The notes: generated from the sequence alone by a model not told the origin. A DNA stretch of 17,649 nucleotides from DATAEU01 sp046735355 (GCA_046735355.1 JBKPTC010000053.1:1-17649); one strand, 5' to 3'. Positions 8,190-14,990 are shown, counted from the stretch's first letter. A program made the numbers and translations.

Positions 8190-8314
8190 CCGGAGCCCGC
8201 GCCCGAGGGCGCGCCCGAGGCAAGGACGCGCACCAGGAGGGCCGAGGGGAGCGCCAGAGGGAGCGCCCGGAAAGACAGCCGGAATGCAGCTCCGAACGAG
8301 AAGGGAGTGGTCGC

Positions 8315-8548
8315 ATGCTTCGCGCCTACGTCTTCGTGCAGACCGAGGTGGGGGTGACCGCCTCGGTCGCCCGGCAGGTCGCAGCGCTCGATCACGTCAC
8401 CGGGGTCGAGATGGTGACGGGGCCCTACGACCTGGTCATCCGCGCGGAGGCGACGAGCATCGACGAGCTCGGCAAGCTCGTGCTGCGTCCGGTCCAGGAG
8501 ATCCGGGGCATCCTTCGGACGATGACCTGTCCGGTCATCGACCGGTAA
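8315..8548 (+). CDS. Stand-alone Lrp/AsnC-type RAM ligand-binding domain protein
   Basis: The 77-residue product is a single alpha-beta RAM domain, the small-molecule sensing and oligomerising part of Lrp/AsnC regulators, without the helix-turn-helix. The sequence runs AYVFVQTEVG, VTGVEMVTGPYDLVIRAEA and then a terminal strand near ILRTMTCPVI, all typical of the fold. The start is the ATG at 8315 with GGGAG seven bases upstream. The frame is open further upstream, but that part is arginine/glutamate-rich and not RAM-like. Such proteins are thought to bind amino acids and may mix with full-length Lrp proteins; the ligand here is unknown. An exact 8-bp hairpin (CGATGACC/GGTCATCG, 8520-8540) sits at the 3' end inside the coding sequence. 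Confidence 0.88.
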   Translation: MLRAYVFVQTEVGVTASVARQVAALDHVTGVEMVTGPYDLVIRAEATSIDELGKLVLRPVQEIRGILRTMTCPVIDR

Positions 8549-8556
8549 CGCTCGCC

Positions 8557-8580
8557 TGACGCTCTGGCGCGCCGGCGTCA
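8557..8580. repeat. Inverted repeat between the RAM and PAC2 genes
   Basis: TGACGC (8557-8562) and GCGTCA (8575-8580) are exact reverse complements around the palindrome GGCGCGCC. There is no T-run, so it may be a weak terminator of the RAM gene or an operator just upstream of the GTG at 8591. Confidence 0.3.
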
Positions 8581-8590
8581 CACTGTCGGG

Positions 8591-9460
8591 GTGAGCGCGC
8601 ACGTCGGTTACGTTTCGCATCCCGAGCTGCGCGATCCCGTCGTGGTGTGTGCGTTCGCCGGATGGAACGACGGAGGCGAGGCGGCGACGACGGCCGCCCG
8701 ATACGTCCGCGATCGGTGGAACGCGACGCGGTTCGCCTCCATCGACCCCGAGGAGTTCTTCGACTTCCAGATGAACCGCCCGACCGTCGAGCTCGACGAC
8801 GGCGTGAGCCGTCGTCTCGACTGGCCGGCGTGCGAGTTCTTCTCCGCGCGCGTGGGAGACCGCGACGCCGTCGTGTTCGTCGGCGTTGAGCCCAACAACC
8901 GGTGGCGCACGTTCGTCGAGGCGTTCCTGTCGGTCGTGCAGGACGTGCGCCCGCGGCTCGTCGTGACGCTCGGTGCGTTCCTCGCCGACGTCCCGCACAC
9001 GCGGCCCGCGCCGGTGAGCGCGGCCAGCACGGACGAGCGATGGACCGGCCGCATCGGCATCGAGCCCTCGCGCTACGAGGGCCCGACCGGCATCGTCGGC
9101 GTGGTGCACGACATGGCCCGCCGCGTCGGGCTGCCGACGGTCTCGCTGTGGGGCGCCGCGCCGCACTATCTCCCGTCGGGGACCAACCCGAAGGTCGCGC
9201 TGTCGCTCCTTCGCAGGCTCGCCGAGCTGATCGAGATCCCGATCGACACCGGCGACGTCGAGAGGGCGGTCGCGATCTGGGAGAAGCAGGTCCGGGACGT
9301 CATCGAGGAGGACGAGAGCCTCGTCTCGTACGTCTCCCGTCTCGAGGAGGCGGCGGCCGAGCAGCAGCCGCTCGGCCACATCCCGAGCGGCGACCAGCTG
9401 GCCGAGGAGCTGGAGCGGTACCTGCGCGACAATCCCGGCGGTGGTTCGGCCACGTCGTGA
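8591..9460 (+). CDS. PAC2 family protein (proteasome-assembly-chaperone-like)
   Basis: The 289-residue product belongs to the PAC2 superfamily (Pfam PF09754), related in fold to eukaryotic proteasome assembly chaperone 2 and widespread in actinobacteria, where its role is unsettled. Recognisable features are the N-terminal VVCAFAGWNDGGEAAT, the FFDFQMNRPTV stretch, a central PRLVVTLGAFLADVPHTRP strand-loop and WGAAPHYLPSGTNPKVALSLL in the second half. The C-terminus (from about 230) is an acidic predicted helix. The start is the GTG at 8591, preceded closely by CGGGG; no other in-frame start keeps the N-terminal motif. It lies 42 bp after the RAM gene on the same strand. The family call is confident, the function open. 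Confidence 0.88.
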   Translation: MSAHVGYVSHPELRDPVVVCAFAGWNDGGEAATTAARYVRDRWNATRFASIDPEEFFDFQMNRPTVELDDGVSRRLDWPACEFFSARVGDRDAVVFVGVEPNNRWRTFVEAFLSVVQDVRPRLVVTLGAFLADVPHTRPAPVSAASTDERWTGRIGIEPSRYEGPTGIVGVVHDMARRVGLPTVSLWGAAPHYLPSGTNPKVALSLLRRLAELIEIPIDTGDVERAVAIWEKQVRDVIEEDESLVSYVSRLEEAAAEQQPLGHIPSGDQLAEELERYLRDNPGGGSATS

Positions 9461-9487
9461 CGGCGGCGTTCGAGCGCCGTTTCGACG

Positions 9488-9913
9488 GTGCGCACGGAGG
9501 GAACCTCTGCGCCCGTGACCGGTTCAGGGGTCTACGCGGATCGCGTCGAGGAGCTCGTCGAGCTCGCGCTCGGCGATCCGCCCGTGGTCGACGCGCTGGT
9601 CCGCGCACGCGCCGACCAGGTGCTGACCCGCCTGGGCGACGCCCTGCGATCCGGACGCACGCCCGCCGAGCGGATCGACGCGTTGATCGAGACGTACATG
9701 CAGGGCGCCTTCCAGCTGCTCGCCAACGCCGCCGACGGGGACCGGTTCGCGTTCGGCGAGGCCGAGATCGTCGCCTCAGCCGTCGGATCGGCCATGGACC
9801 GAGCGGCCGACGCGGCGGCCGGCGAGGACCACGACACGGTCGTCGCAGCGATGGCCTCCGCCGAGGCGTTGCTCGATCTCGACCTCGAGTCGCTGTACGA
9901 CCTGCTGCTGTAG
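9488..9913 (+). CDS. Small acidic helical protein of unknown function
   Basis: I do not recognise this 141-residue protein. It is rich in Ala, Asp, Glu and Leu, appears wholly alpha-helical, and has no signal peptide or membrane segment. It contains RVEELVELALGDPPVVDALVRARADQ in two adjoining parts and ends in a leucine-rich tail, DLESLYDLLL. It follows the PAC2 gene by 27 bp on the same strand and may be cotranscribed. GTG at 9488 has no Shine-Dalgarno sequence. GTG at 9515 lies 14 bases after a GGAGG at 9496-9500, so the shorter 132-residue form is also possible. Third-position GC preference fits coding, and no better frame competes. Confidence 0.65.
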   Translation: MRTEGTSAPVTGSGVYADRVEELVELALGDPPVVDALVRARADQVLTRLGDALRSGRTPAERIDALIETYMQGAFQLLANAADGDRFAFGEAEIVASAVGSAMDRAADAAAGEDHDTVVAAMASAEALLDLDLESLYDLLL

Positions 9914-9943
9914 CGGCGCCCACGCCGGTCGCTCGGAACCGAA

Positions 9944-9973
9944 CCGCGACACCGGATACCGGATCCGTCGCGG
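9944..9973. terminator. Bidirectional hairpin between convergent genes
   Basis: CCGCGAC (9944-9950) pairs with GTCGCGG (9967-9973). Inside it, GGAT (9954-9957) pairs with ATCC (9963-9966) around a 5-base loop, giving 11 bp with one 3-base bulge. It sits between the convergent ends of the unknown gene (9913) and serC (9977). No T-run flanks it, so termination is inferred from position and stability. Confidence 0.5.
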
Positions 9974-9976
9974 GTG

Positions 9977-11074
9977 CTACGCGTGCTCCGCCGCGAACCC
10001 GTCCATGAACGACTGGAGCGCGCGCACGCCCTCGAGCGGCATCGCGTTGTAGATCGAGGCACGGATCCCGCCGACCGAGCGGTGCCCGGCAAGCTCGACG
10101 AGCCCGTTCGCGCGCGCCTCGTCGAGGAAGCGCCGCTCGAGGCCGGCGTCCGCAAGGCGCCACGTCACGTTCATCCGCGACCTCGCGCCGGGCGCCGCGT
10201 GCCCGCGGTAGAACCCGTCGCTGCGATCGATCGCCTCGTACAGCAGCGACGCCTTGCGTTCATTGCGCTCCGCCATCGCCTCGAGCCCGCCGACGTCCTC
10301 GCGCAGCCACCGGGTCACCAACAGGAAGACGTACACGGCGAACGTGGGCGGCGTGTTGTACATCGAGCGATGCTCGATGTACGTGCGGTAGTCGAGCATC
10401 GCGGGCAGGCCGTCGCGGATCCGACCGGCGAGCGCGTCGTCGATCACGGCGATCGTCAGGCCCGCCGGTCCCGCGTTCTTCTGGGCGCCGGCGTAGACCA
10501 GCCCGAAGCGCGCGACGTCCATCGGACGGGACATGAAGTCGCTCGAGCAGTCGCAGACCATGCGGACGCCGCCCGGGATCGAGACCTCGAACGCCGCGGG
10601 AAACTCGACGCCGCCGATCGTCTCGTTCGACGTGATGTGCGCGTACGCCGCTCGAGGGTCGAGCGCAACCGTGGCGAGGTCGGGTACGTCGCAGTACCGG
10701 TCGCGCCCGCCGTCCCAAACGGTCTCGGCGCGTCCGATGCGGCTCGCCTCGGCGATCGCCTTCGCGCCCCACGACCCCGTCACCACGTATTGTGCGAACC
10801 CGTCGCCGAGCAGGTCGAGCGGCACCATCGCGAACTGCAGCGACGCGCCGCCCTGCAGGAAGAGGACTCGGTGCGTCGGCGGCACCGCGAGCAGCGAGCG
10901 CAGGTTGTCCTCGGCCTCCTCGGCGATCGCCCCGAACGCCTTCGACCGGTGACTGATCTCGAGGATCGACGCGCCGGCGCCGGGGAGCGACACGAGCTCG
11001 TCGCGCGCCTGCTCGAGGACGGGCAGCGGCAGGGCGCCCGGTCCGGCCGAGAAGTTCCACACGCGCTCGGTCAC
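9977..11074 (-). CDS. serC: Phosphoserine aminotransferase
   Basis: SerC is a PLP-dependent class V aminotransferase that makes 3-phosphoserine from 3-phosphohydroxypyruvate and glutamate, in serine and possibly pyridoxal phosphate synthesis in the cytoplasm. The 365-residue product matches the family length. It has NFSAGPGALP at the N-terminus, the QGGASLQF phosphate-binding stretch (about 74-81), ITSNETIGG (147-155), the PLP lysine K199 in AGAQKNAGPAG, and the C-terminal GHRSVGGIRASIYNAMP. The sequence resembles the E. coli-type SerC rather than the divergent mycobacterial type (judged by eye). The start is GTG 11074, fixed by the conserved N-terminus; no strong ribosome binding site. It follows the transporter gene by 32 bp and is probably cotranscribed with it. 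Confidence 0.97.
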   Translation of the reverse strand: MTERVWNFSAGPGALPLPVLEQARDELVSLPGAGASILEISHRSKAFGAIAEEAEDNLRSLLAVPPTHRVLFLQGGASLQFAMVPLDLLGDGFAQYVVTGSWGAKAIAEASRIGRAETVWDGGRDRYCDVPDLATVALDPRAAYAHITSNETIGGVEFPAAFEVSIPGGVRMVCDCSSDFMSRPMDVARFGLVYAGAQKNAGPAGLTIAVIDDALAGRIRDGLPAMLDYRTYIEHRSMYNTPPTFAVYVFLLVTRWLREDVGGLEAMAERNERKASLLYEAIDRSDGFYRGHAAPGARSRMNVTWRLADAGLERRFLDEARANGLVELAGHRSVGGIRASIYNAMPLEGVRALQSFMDGFAAEHA

Positions 11075-11106
11075 GGGACCATCGTCGTCGACAGCTCGAG
11101 CGACCG

Positions 11107-12063
11107 TCACGTCTGGGGGAGCTCGGCCTCGACGTCCTCGGGCTCGGGCTCGGAGCGCGAGACCGAGACGACGATCGCCGCCAGCGAGGCGAGCACGATC
11201 GCGCCGCCCGCGGCGGTGAGCGGCGTGATGGGCTCGCCGAGGATGAGCAGCGCCGCGACGGACGACACGACCGGCTGCGCGAGCGTCAGCAGGCTGCTGA
11301 CCGAGACGTCGACGCTCTCGTGGGCCCACGCGACCAGGAGGTGCCCGGCCGACGCGCCGGCCACGAAGACGACGAGCGTGACGAGATCGGAGGCGTGCAC
11401 GCCGCCGAGCGGCTGACCCGTGGCGACGGCGAGCGGCGTCACGACGAGCGTCGCCGCGACGAACACAACGGTCATGTAGTCGAGCGTGGGAACCGTCGCG
11501 CGCGCGTGCTTCGACGCGAGGAAGTACGACGTCCACGCAACGAGGGAGCCGGCCGCAAGGAGGTCCCCTCCGAGGCTCCACGCCGGGGTTCCGGCGGAGC
11601 CGACCGTCACGAGCACGACGCCCGCGAGCGAGAGCGCGGTCCAGCCGATCTCGCGTCGCCCGACCCGCTCGCCGAACAGCCGCCCCGCGACGACGAGGAC
11701 GAGCGCCGGCTGCAGCGCCGAGATGACCGCGACGTCGGCGATCGACGTGTGCTTGATCGCGGAGAAGAAGAACGAGATCTCGATCCCGAGCAGCGCGCCG
11801 CCCGGCGCCGACGCGCGGATCGTCGCCCACGAGAGGCGCCGGCCCGTCGCGTACAGCGCCGCGAGCAAGACGAGCGAGCCGAGCCAGAGGCGGTGCACGG
11901 CGAAGGTGAGCGCGGGCAGCTCGGAGAGCTTGATCAGCGTGTTGGTGAAGCTCCAGATGGCGACGGCGGTGAGCACGGCCGCCGCACCGAGCCGCGTGTG
12001 GCCGGACGTGCGACCCGACGAGCGGGCGGACGAAGCGGATCGAAGGGTCTGCGGGCGGGCCAC
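11107..12063 (-). CDS. EamA/DMT-superfamily transporter
   Basis: The 318-residue membrane protein has about ten hydrophobic segments in two similar halves, the EamA pair. The first half starts at AAAVLTAVAIWSFTNTLIK and contains SFFFSAIKHTSIADVAVISALQPALVLV. The second starts near GGDLLAAGSLVAWTSYFLASK and ends with LLTLAQPVVSSVAALLILGEPITPL. These are hallmarks of drug/metabolite transporters, many of which export amino acids or related metabolites. The tail is acidic and cytoplasmic. The GTG start at 12063 follows from the N-terminus; the residues before the first helix are Ser/Arg-rich. Being directly upstream of serC hints at export of serine or a relative, which is only inference. Confidence 0.92.
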   Translation of the reverse strand: MARPQTLRSASSARSSGRTSGHTRLGAAAVLTAVAIWSFTNTLIKLSELPALTFAVHRLWLGSLVLLAALYATGRRLSWATIRASAPGGALLGIEISFFFSAIKHTSIADVAVISALQPALVLVVAGRLFGERVGRREIGWTALSLAGVVLVTVGSAGTPAWSLGGDLLAAGSLVAWTSYFLASKHARATVPTLDYMTVVFVAATLVVTPLAVATGQPLGGVHASDLVTLVVFVAGASAGHLLVAWAHESVDVSVSSLLTLAQPVVSSVAALLILGEPITPLTAAGGAIVLASLAAIVVSVSRSEPEPEDVEAELPQT

Positions 12064-12153
12064 GCGATCGATGCTCTCACGCGTCCGGCGTGGACCGCCC
12101 CGGGCGCCCGGCCGTTCCGGCGACGGTGCCGCGGACGACTAGCATCCGCGCGG

Positions 12154-13563
12154 ATGGGATCGAGCGGCCTCCGCGGTCGACGAGGTCCGGTGCGGTCGGT
12201 CGCCGTGGCGGCGGTGTGCGTCGCCGGGCTCGTTGCGTGTACGGGCGATCCGAGCCCCGCCCCGCAGGATCGGTCGCCGACGTCCGCGATCACGCAGCCG
12301 GCAGCGGATCGGTGTCACGGCGAGCGGCCGACGATCGTAGGAACCGCGGGGGACGACGTGGTGCTCGGGACCGACGAGCGCGACGTGATCGCCGTCGTCG
12401 GTGGTGACGACGTCGTGTGGGCGCAGGGCGGCGACGACGTCGTCTGCGGCGGCCCCGGCGACGACAGCCTGTTCGGCGATGCGGGCAAGGACGTGTTGCT
12501 CGGCGGCGCGGACGAGGACGGACTGTTCGGGCGGGTCGCCGACGACGTCCTGGTCGGCGGCCCCGGCGATGACGCGCTGACCGGAGGCGGAAGCCCGAGG
12601 AGCGGCGACGACGTGCTGGTCGGCGTCGAGGGGGACGACGTGTTATCGGGCGGGCCCGGCGCCGACCGCATCTCGGGCGGCCCCGGCAACGACAGGTTGT
12701 GGGGCGGGCTCGGGAACGACGTGCTGTCGGCCGCCGCGGGCGACGACACGATCGCCGGCGAGGGCGAGCACGACGAGCCGCCGAGCGCCTCGGCGGTCGA
12801 CCGCATCCGAGGAGGTTCGGGCATCGACGTCTGCGTCGGCCTCGACAGCGCCGACGCGTGCGAGCGCGGCGTGTGGGCGCGCGCCGAGGTGCTGCCGACC
12901 GCGACACCGGCGTGCGACGGTCGGCCGCTGACGGACGGCCGGTGTGCGGGAGCGGTGGCCGGGACGGTCGTTCCGGCGTGCGCCGGCCTCGAGCCGACGA
13001 TCCTCGGCACCGCCGGCGACGACGCGATCGTCGGAAGCGCGGGCGACGACGTCATCGCGGCGCTCGAGGGAGACGATGTCGTGTGGTCCGGGGGCGGGCA
13101 CGACGTCATCTGCGGCGGGTCGGGCCGCGACGTCATCGAGGTCGGAGGCGGCAGCCGCGTTCTCGGCGAGGCCGACGACGACGTGCTCGTCTCGGCCGGC
13201 GCATTTCCGAGCGTGCTCGTGGCCGGCTCCGGCGAGGACACCGTGTTCAGCGGTCTGGCCGACGACCGGGTGGTCGCAGGCCCGGGCGACGACGTCGTGT
13301 ACGGCGGCGCCGGAGACGACGTCATGGACGGCGGCACCGGGCGCGACCGGCTGTACGGCGGCGACAACGCCGACACGATCTCCGCCGGCTCGGGCGACGA
13401 CGTCCTGGACGGCGGGCGCAGCGTCGACGCGCTCGACGGTCGCGCCGGCGGCGACGTCTGCCTCGGCGGCGATCGCGACGTGCGCTGCGAGGGCGGCCTC
13501 GAGGTCCCGAAGGGGTTCCGGCACCTCGCCGGCGACGACGGTGTCTACTCGGGCGAGGCGTGA
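12154..13563 (+). CDS. Lipoprotein with two RTX-like calcium-binding repeat modules
   Basis: The 469-residue product is a predicted surface lipoprotein: basic start, hydrophobic core (residues 16-28) and lipobox LVAC with Cys29, then a Pro/Ser-rich linker. The rest is built from glycine/aspartate nonapeptides such as GGPGDDVLVGG, the parallel beta-roll repeats of haemolysin-type calcium-binding proteins. Two modules (about 54-236 and 276-445) each open with Cys...PTI(V/L)GTAGDD and close with GxDVC...C, joined by a linker with C254 and C264. No type I secretion signal or enzymatic domain is evident. The start is ATG 12154; TAGCAT at 12140-12145 could be a -10 box for near-leaderless expression. 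Calcium binding is expected from the repeats; the partner or function is unknown. Confidence 0.88.
   Translation: MGSSGLRGRRGPVRSVAVAAVCVAGLVACTGDPSPAPQDRSPTSAITQPAADRCHGERPTIVGTAGDDVVLGTDERDVIAVVGGDDVVWAQGGDDVVCGGPGDDSLFGDAGKDVLLGGADEDGLFGRVADDVLVGGPGDDALTGGGSPRSGDDVLVGVEGDDVLSGGPGADRISGGPGNDRLWGGLGNDVLSAAAGDDTIAGEGEHDEPPSASAVDRIRGGSGIDVCVGLDSADACERGVWARAEVLPTATPACDGRPLTDGRCAGAVAGTVVPACAGLEPTILGTAGDDAIVGSAGDDVIAALEGDDVVWSGGGHDVICGGSGRDVIEVGGGSRVLGEADDDVLVSAGAFPSVLVAGSGEDTVFSGLADDRVVAGPGDDVVYGGAGDDVMDGGTGRDRLYGGDNADTISAGSGDDVLDGGRSVDALDGRAGGDVCLGGDRDVRCEGGLEVPKGFRHLAGDDGVYSGEA
12313..13488 (+). repeat. Duplicated cysteine-capped RTX module (two copies)
   Basis: Copy 1 runs 12313-12861 and copy 2 12979-13488. 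Each holds four cysteines with the same end spacings: 44 residues between the first two (C54/C98 and C276/C320) and nine between the last two (C227/C236 and C436/C445). The repeats between them differ, so this looks like an old duplication of a whole domain rather than simple repeat slippage. Confidence 0.7.
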
Positions 13564-13591
13564 CGCGGAGCGCTGCCGCGCTGCCTCGCGC

Positions 13592-14503
13592 TCAGCCGCG
13601 ACGGCCGGTCCCCGCGCGCACCGTCGTCGACTCGGGCAGCCGGACGGTTCCGGGGCGTGCCCGGGACTCGAGCTCGTACGCGGTCGACAGACCGAGATGC
13701 AGCGCGAGCGATGTCAGGACGCACCACAACAGCAGCGCGACGATCGCGATCAGCGAGCCGTACGTCTGGCCTCCGCCGACCGACAGGTAGAGCGCGAGGC
13801 CGGCGGTGAACGCGACCCACAGCACGACGGCGACCGCCGCTCCGGCCCACGCCGCCTTGCGCGGCCGGATCTCGCGACGCGGTGCCGTGCGGAACAGCAG
13901 GTAGATGGCGCCGGTCACGACCGCGATCCCGAGCGGCCAGCGGGCAACGTTCCACACGGAGGCCGCGGTGTCCTTCCACCCCCAACCGGATGCGATCGCG
14001 TCGCCGCCGGCCAGCATCAGCGCCCCGACGGCGAGGAGGATCCCCGCGGAGACGGCCAGCGCGAACGCGACGACGTATCGGTGGGCGCCTCGCCGGTCGT
14101 CGACGCCGGCCAGTCGGTTCGCCGAACGCTCGACCTGCGCCATCGCGAGCGTCGTCGCGGTGAGCGCGGCGAGGACGCCGAACAGCGCGGCTGTTCCCGC
14201 GCTCGAGGTTCCCTGCTGCGCCGCCTGCTGTAGCAGCTTGCCGCTCGCGCCGGGCGCGAGCGTCATGGCCATGTGCTGCACGGCCAGGCGAACCTGCTGG
14301 ATGCCGAGCAGGCTCGCGAGCCCGATCAGTCCGATGAATCCTGAGAGCGTCGCGAACACCGACTGATACGCGAGCGCGCGGGTGTGGCTGGTGCCGTCCC
14401 CATCGATGAACCGGCGAACGGCCGCCTTCGCGATCGACGCCGTGCCGCCGTTCCGCATCGCGGGCGCGATGTGTCCCTCGCTCGTCGCCGTCCGGGTCGC
14501 CAT
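13592..14503 (-). CDS. YihY/BrkB-type inner-membrane protein
   Basis: The 303-residue membrane protein resembles the YihY/virulence factor BrkB family, of unclear function (proposed transporters). About six hydrophobic segments are visible, including SGFIGLIGLASLLGI, AALFGVLAALTATTLAM, AVSAGILLAVGALMLAG, LGIAVVTGAIYLLF, and the C-terminal pair with the family-like TYGSLIAIVALLLWCVLTSLAL. The usual GAEL motif after the last helix is altered to GLSTAYELE, and the N-terminal helix is less typical. The start is ATG 14503, with AGGAG five bases upstream; an upstream extension to 14602 lies in the structured leader. It is preceded by an unusually long leader containing a candidate riboswitch. Its 3' end is convergent with the RTX gene, 28 bp apart. 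Confidence 0.82.
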   Translation of the reverse strand: MATRTATSEGHIAPAMRNGGTASIAKAAVRRFIDGDGTSHTRALAYQSVFATLSGFIGLIGLASLLGIQQVRLAVQHMAMTLAPGASGKLLQQAAQQGTSSAGTAALFGVLAALTATTLAMAQVERSANRLAGVDDRRGAHRYVVAFALAVSAGILLAVGALMLAGGDAIASGWGWKDTAASVWNVARWPLGIAVVTGAIYLLFRTAPRREIRPRKAAWAGAAVAVVLWVAFTAGLALYLSVGGGQTYGSLIAIVALLLWCVLTSLALHLGLSTAYELESRARPGTVRLPESTTVRAGTGRRG

Positions 14504-14512
14504 CGGATCTCC

Positions 14513-14594
14513 TCGCTCGATCGACGCTTCGATGCGGGCAGCGTTCCCGGACGGCGACACACGGAAACGCCTTGCGTCGCCGTCGATCGAGCGA
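14513..14594 (-). promoter_or_regulatory. 14-bp inverted repeat abutting the ribosome binding site of the YihY-type gene
   Basis: TCGCTCGATCGACG and its exact reverse complement occupy 14581-14594 and 14513-14526 (minus-strand reading). The 3' arm shares one base with the AGGAG site (14513-14509). A competing 9-bp helix (14550-14558 with 14576-14584) uses part of the same 5' arm. Alternative folding could control access to the start codon of the gene at 14503. The two helices are seen; regulation is inferred. Confidence 0.45.
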
Positions 14595-14614
14595 ACAGCC
14601 ACGGCGGAAAAGCA

Positions 14615-14679
14615 AGAACCCGAGAGACCTCCGGAGGTCCGGAACCGGGGTTCCGGGCCGCGTCGGCCTCTCGGGTTCT
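14615..14679 (-). terminator. Cloverleaf terminator-like element
   Basis: A perfect 12-bp stem (14668-14679 with 14615-14626) closes three contiguous hairpins: 14656-14668 (GGCCG/CGGCC, loop of 3), 14639-14656 (CCGGAACC/GGTTCCGG) and 14627-14638 (the palindrome ACCTCCGGAGGT). Almost every base is paired. On the minus strand the stem is followed by TGCTTTT; the plus strand has no T-run after it. It therefore looks like an intrinsic terminator of minus-strand transcription, placed between a structured RNA domain and the YihY-type gene. Confidence 0.6.
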
Positions 14680-14680
14680 A

Positions 14681-14886
14681 GGTGCCCCGAGCAACCTCGA
14701 GCCACTGTCTCGGTTTCCTGGCGGTAGACCCTTTCGTTGGGCTTTGGGGCGTCCCGAGCCTCCCCGCCCGCACAGCCAGTTGGCCTTCCCGACCGTACGA
14801 CCAGGTGCGCCCAGTTCGCCTTACGGCTTTCCCAGGGGTCCCCGCTTCGGTTCCCTGACTCAGCCGCCCCGGCTGCTCGGAGCACC
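14681..14886 (-). ncRNA. Structured leader RNA, candidate riboswitch of unknown class
   Basis: Read on the minus strand, GGTGCTCCGAGCAGCC (14886-14871) pairs with GGTTGCTCGGGGCACC (14696-14681) over 16 bp. The two non-Watson-Crick positions are G-U wobbles on this strand but would be A-C clashes on the other, which fixes the strand. Inside are further helices: 14857-14853 with 14837-14833; 14827-14825 with 14820-14818 around a GUAA loop; 14809-14805 with 14773-14769; 14768-14765 with 14750-14747; and 14742-14739 with 14731-14728. A 12-base motif, AAGGCSAACTGG, occurs at 14822-14811 and 14787-14776. A promoter sits just upstream and a terminator-like element just downstream, ahead of the YihY-type gene. 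I find no match to the consensus of TPP, FMN, cobalamin, SAM, lysine, c-di-AMP, c-di-GMP, M-box or T-box RNAs, nor to RNase P, tmRNA or SRP RNA. Confidence 0.6.
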
Positions 14887-14890
14887 GCGG

Positions 14891-14919
14891 AAGGTATCGG
14901 CGGCGGACGCACCGGTCAA
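14891..14919 (-). promoter_or_regulatory. Promoter of the structured leader RNA
   Basis: On the minus strand TTGACC (14919-14914), a 17-base spacer and TACCTT (14896-14891) form the best sigma70-like promoter I see in the window. Transcription would begin near G14886 to G14883, at or within a few bases of the 5' end of the closing helix of the structured RNA. Confidence 0.6.
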
Positions 14920-14990
14920 CCCGGCATCGCCGCAGGTCACGCCGCATATCCGCAGGTAGCGGCGTCGGCCGAAAGAGTGACAAGACGCAT

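Noticed and set aside
8162..8314. Upstream extension of the RAM-domain protein
   Set aside because: The extension is Arg/Glu/Gly-rich and unlike any helix-turn-helix. A good ribosome binding site sits just before the ATG at 8315.
11320..12153. Upstream extension of the RTX lipoprotein frame
   Set aside because: This part is antisense to the transporter, is very charged and has no domain. The lipoprotein signal peptide begins at 12154.
14681..14886. RNase P RNA, tmRNA or SRP RNA as identity of the structured RNA
   Set aside because: The invariant segments of these RNAs are not present: GAGGAAAGUCC and ACAGAA for RNase P, a CCA-ended tRNA-like part for tmRNA, and GGAAGGAAGCAGCC for SRP RNA.
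14970..14990. Resemblance to the c-di-GMP-I riboswitch (CGAAAGAGTG...GACGCA)
   Set aside because: The other conserved blocks of that class, such as GGGCAAACC and the 3' receptor segment, are absent.
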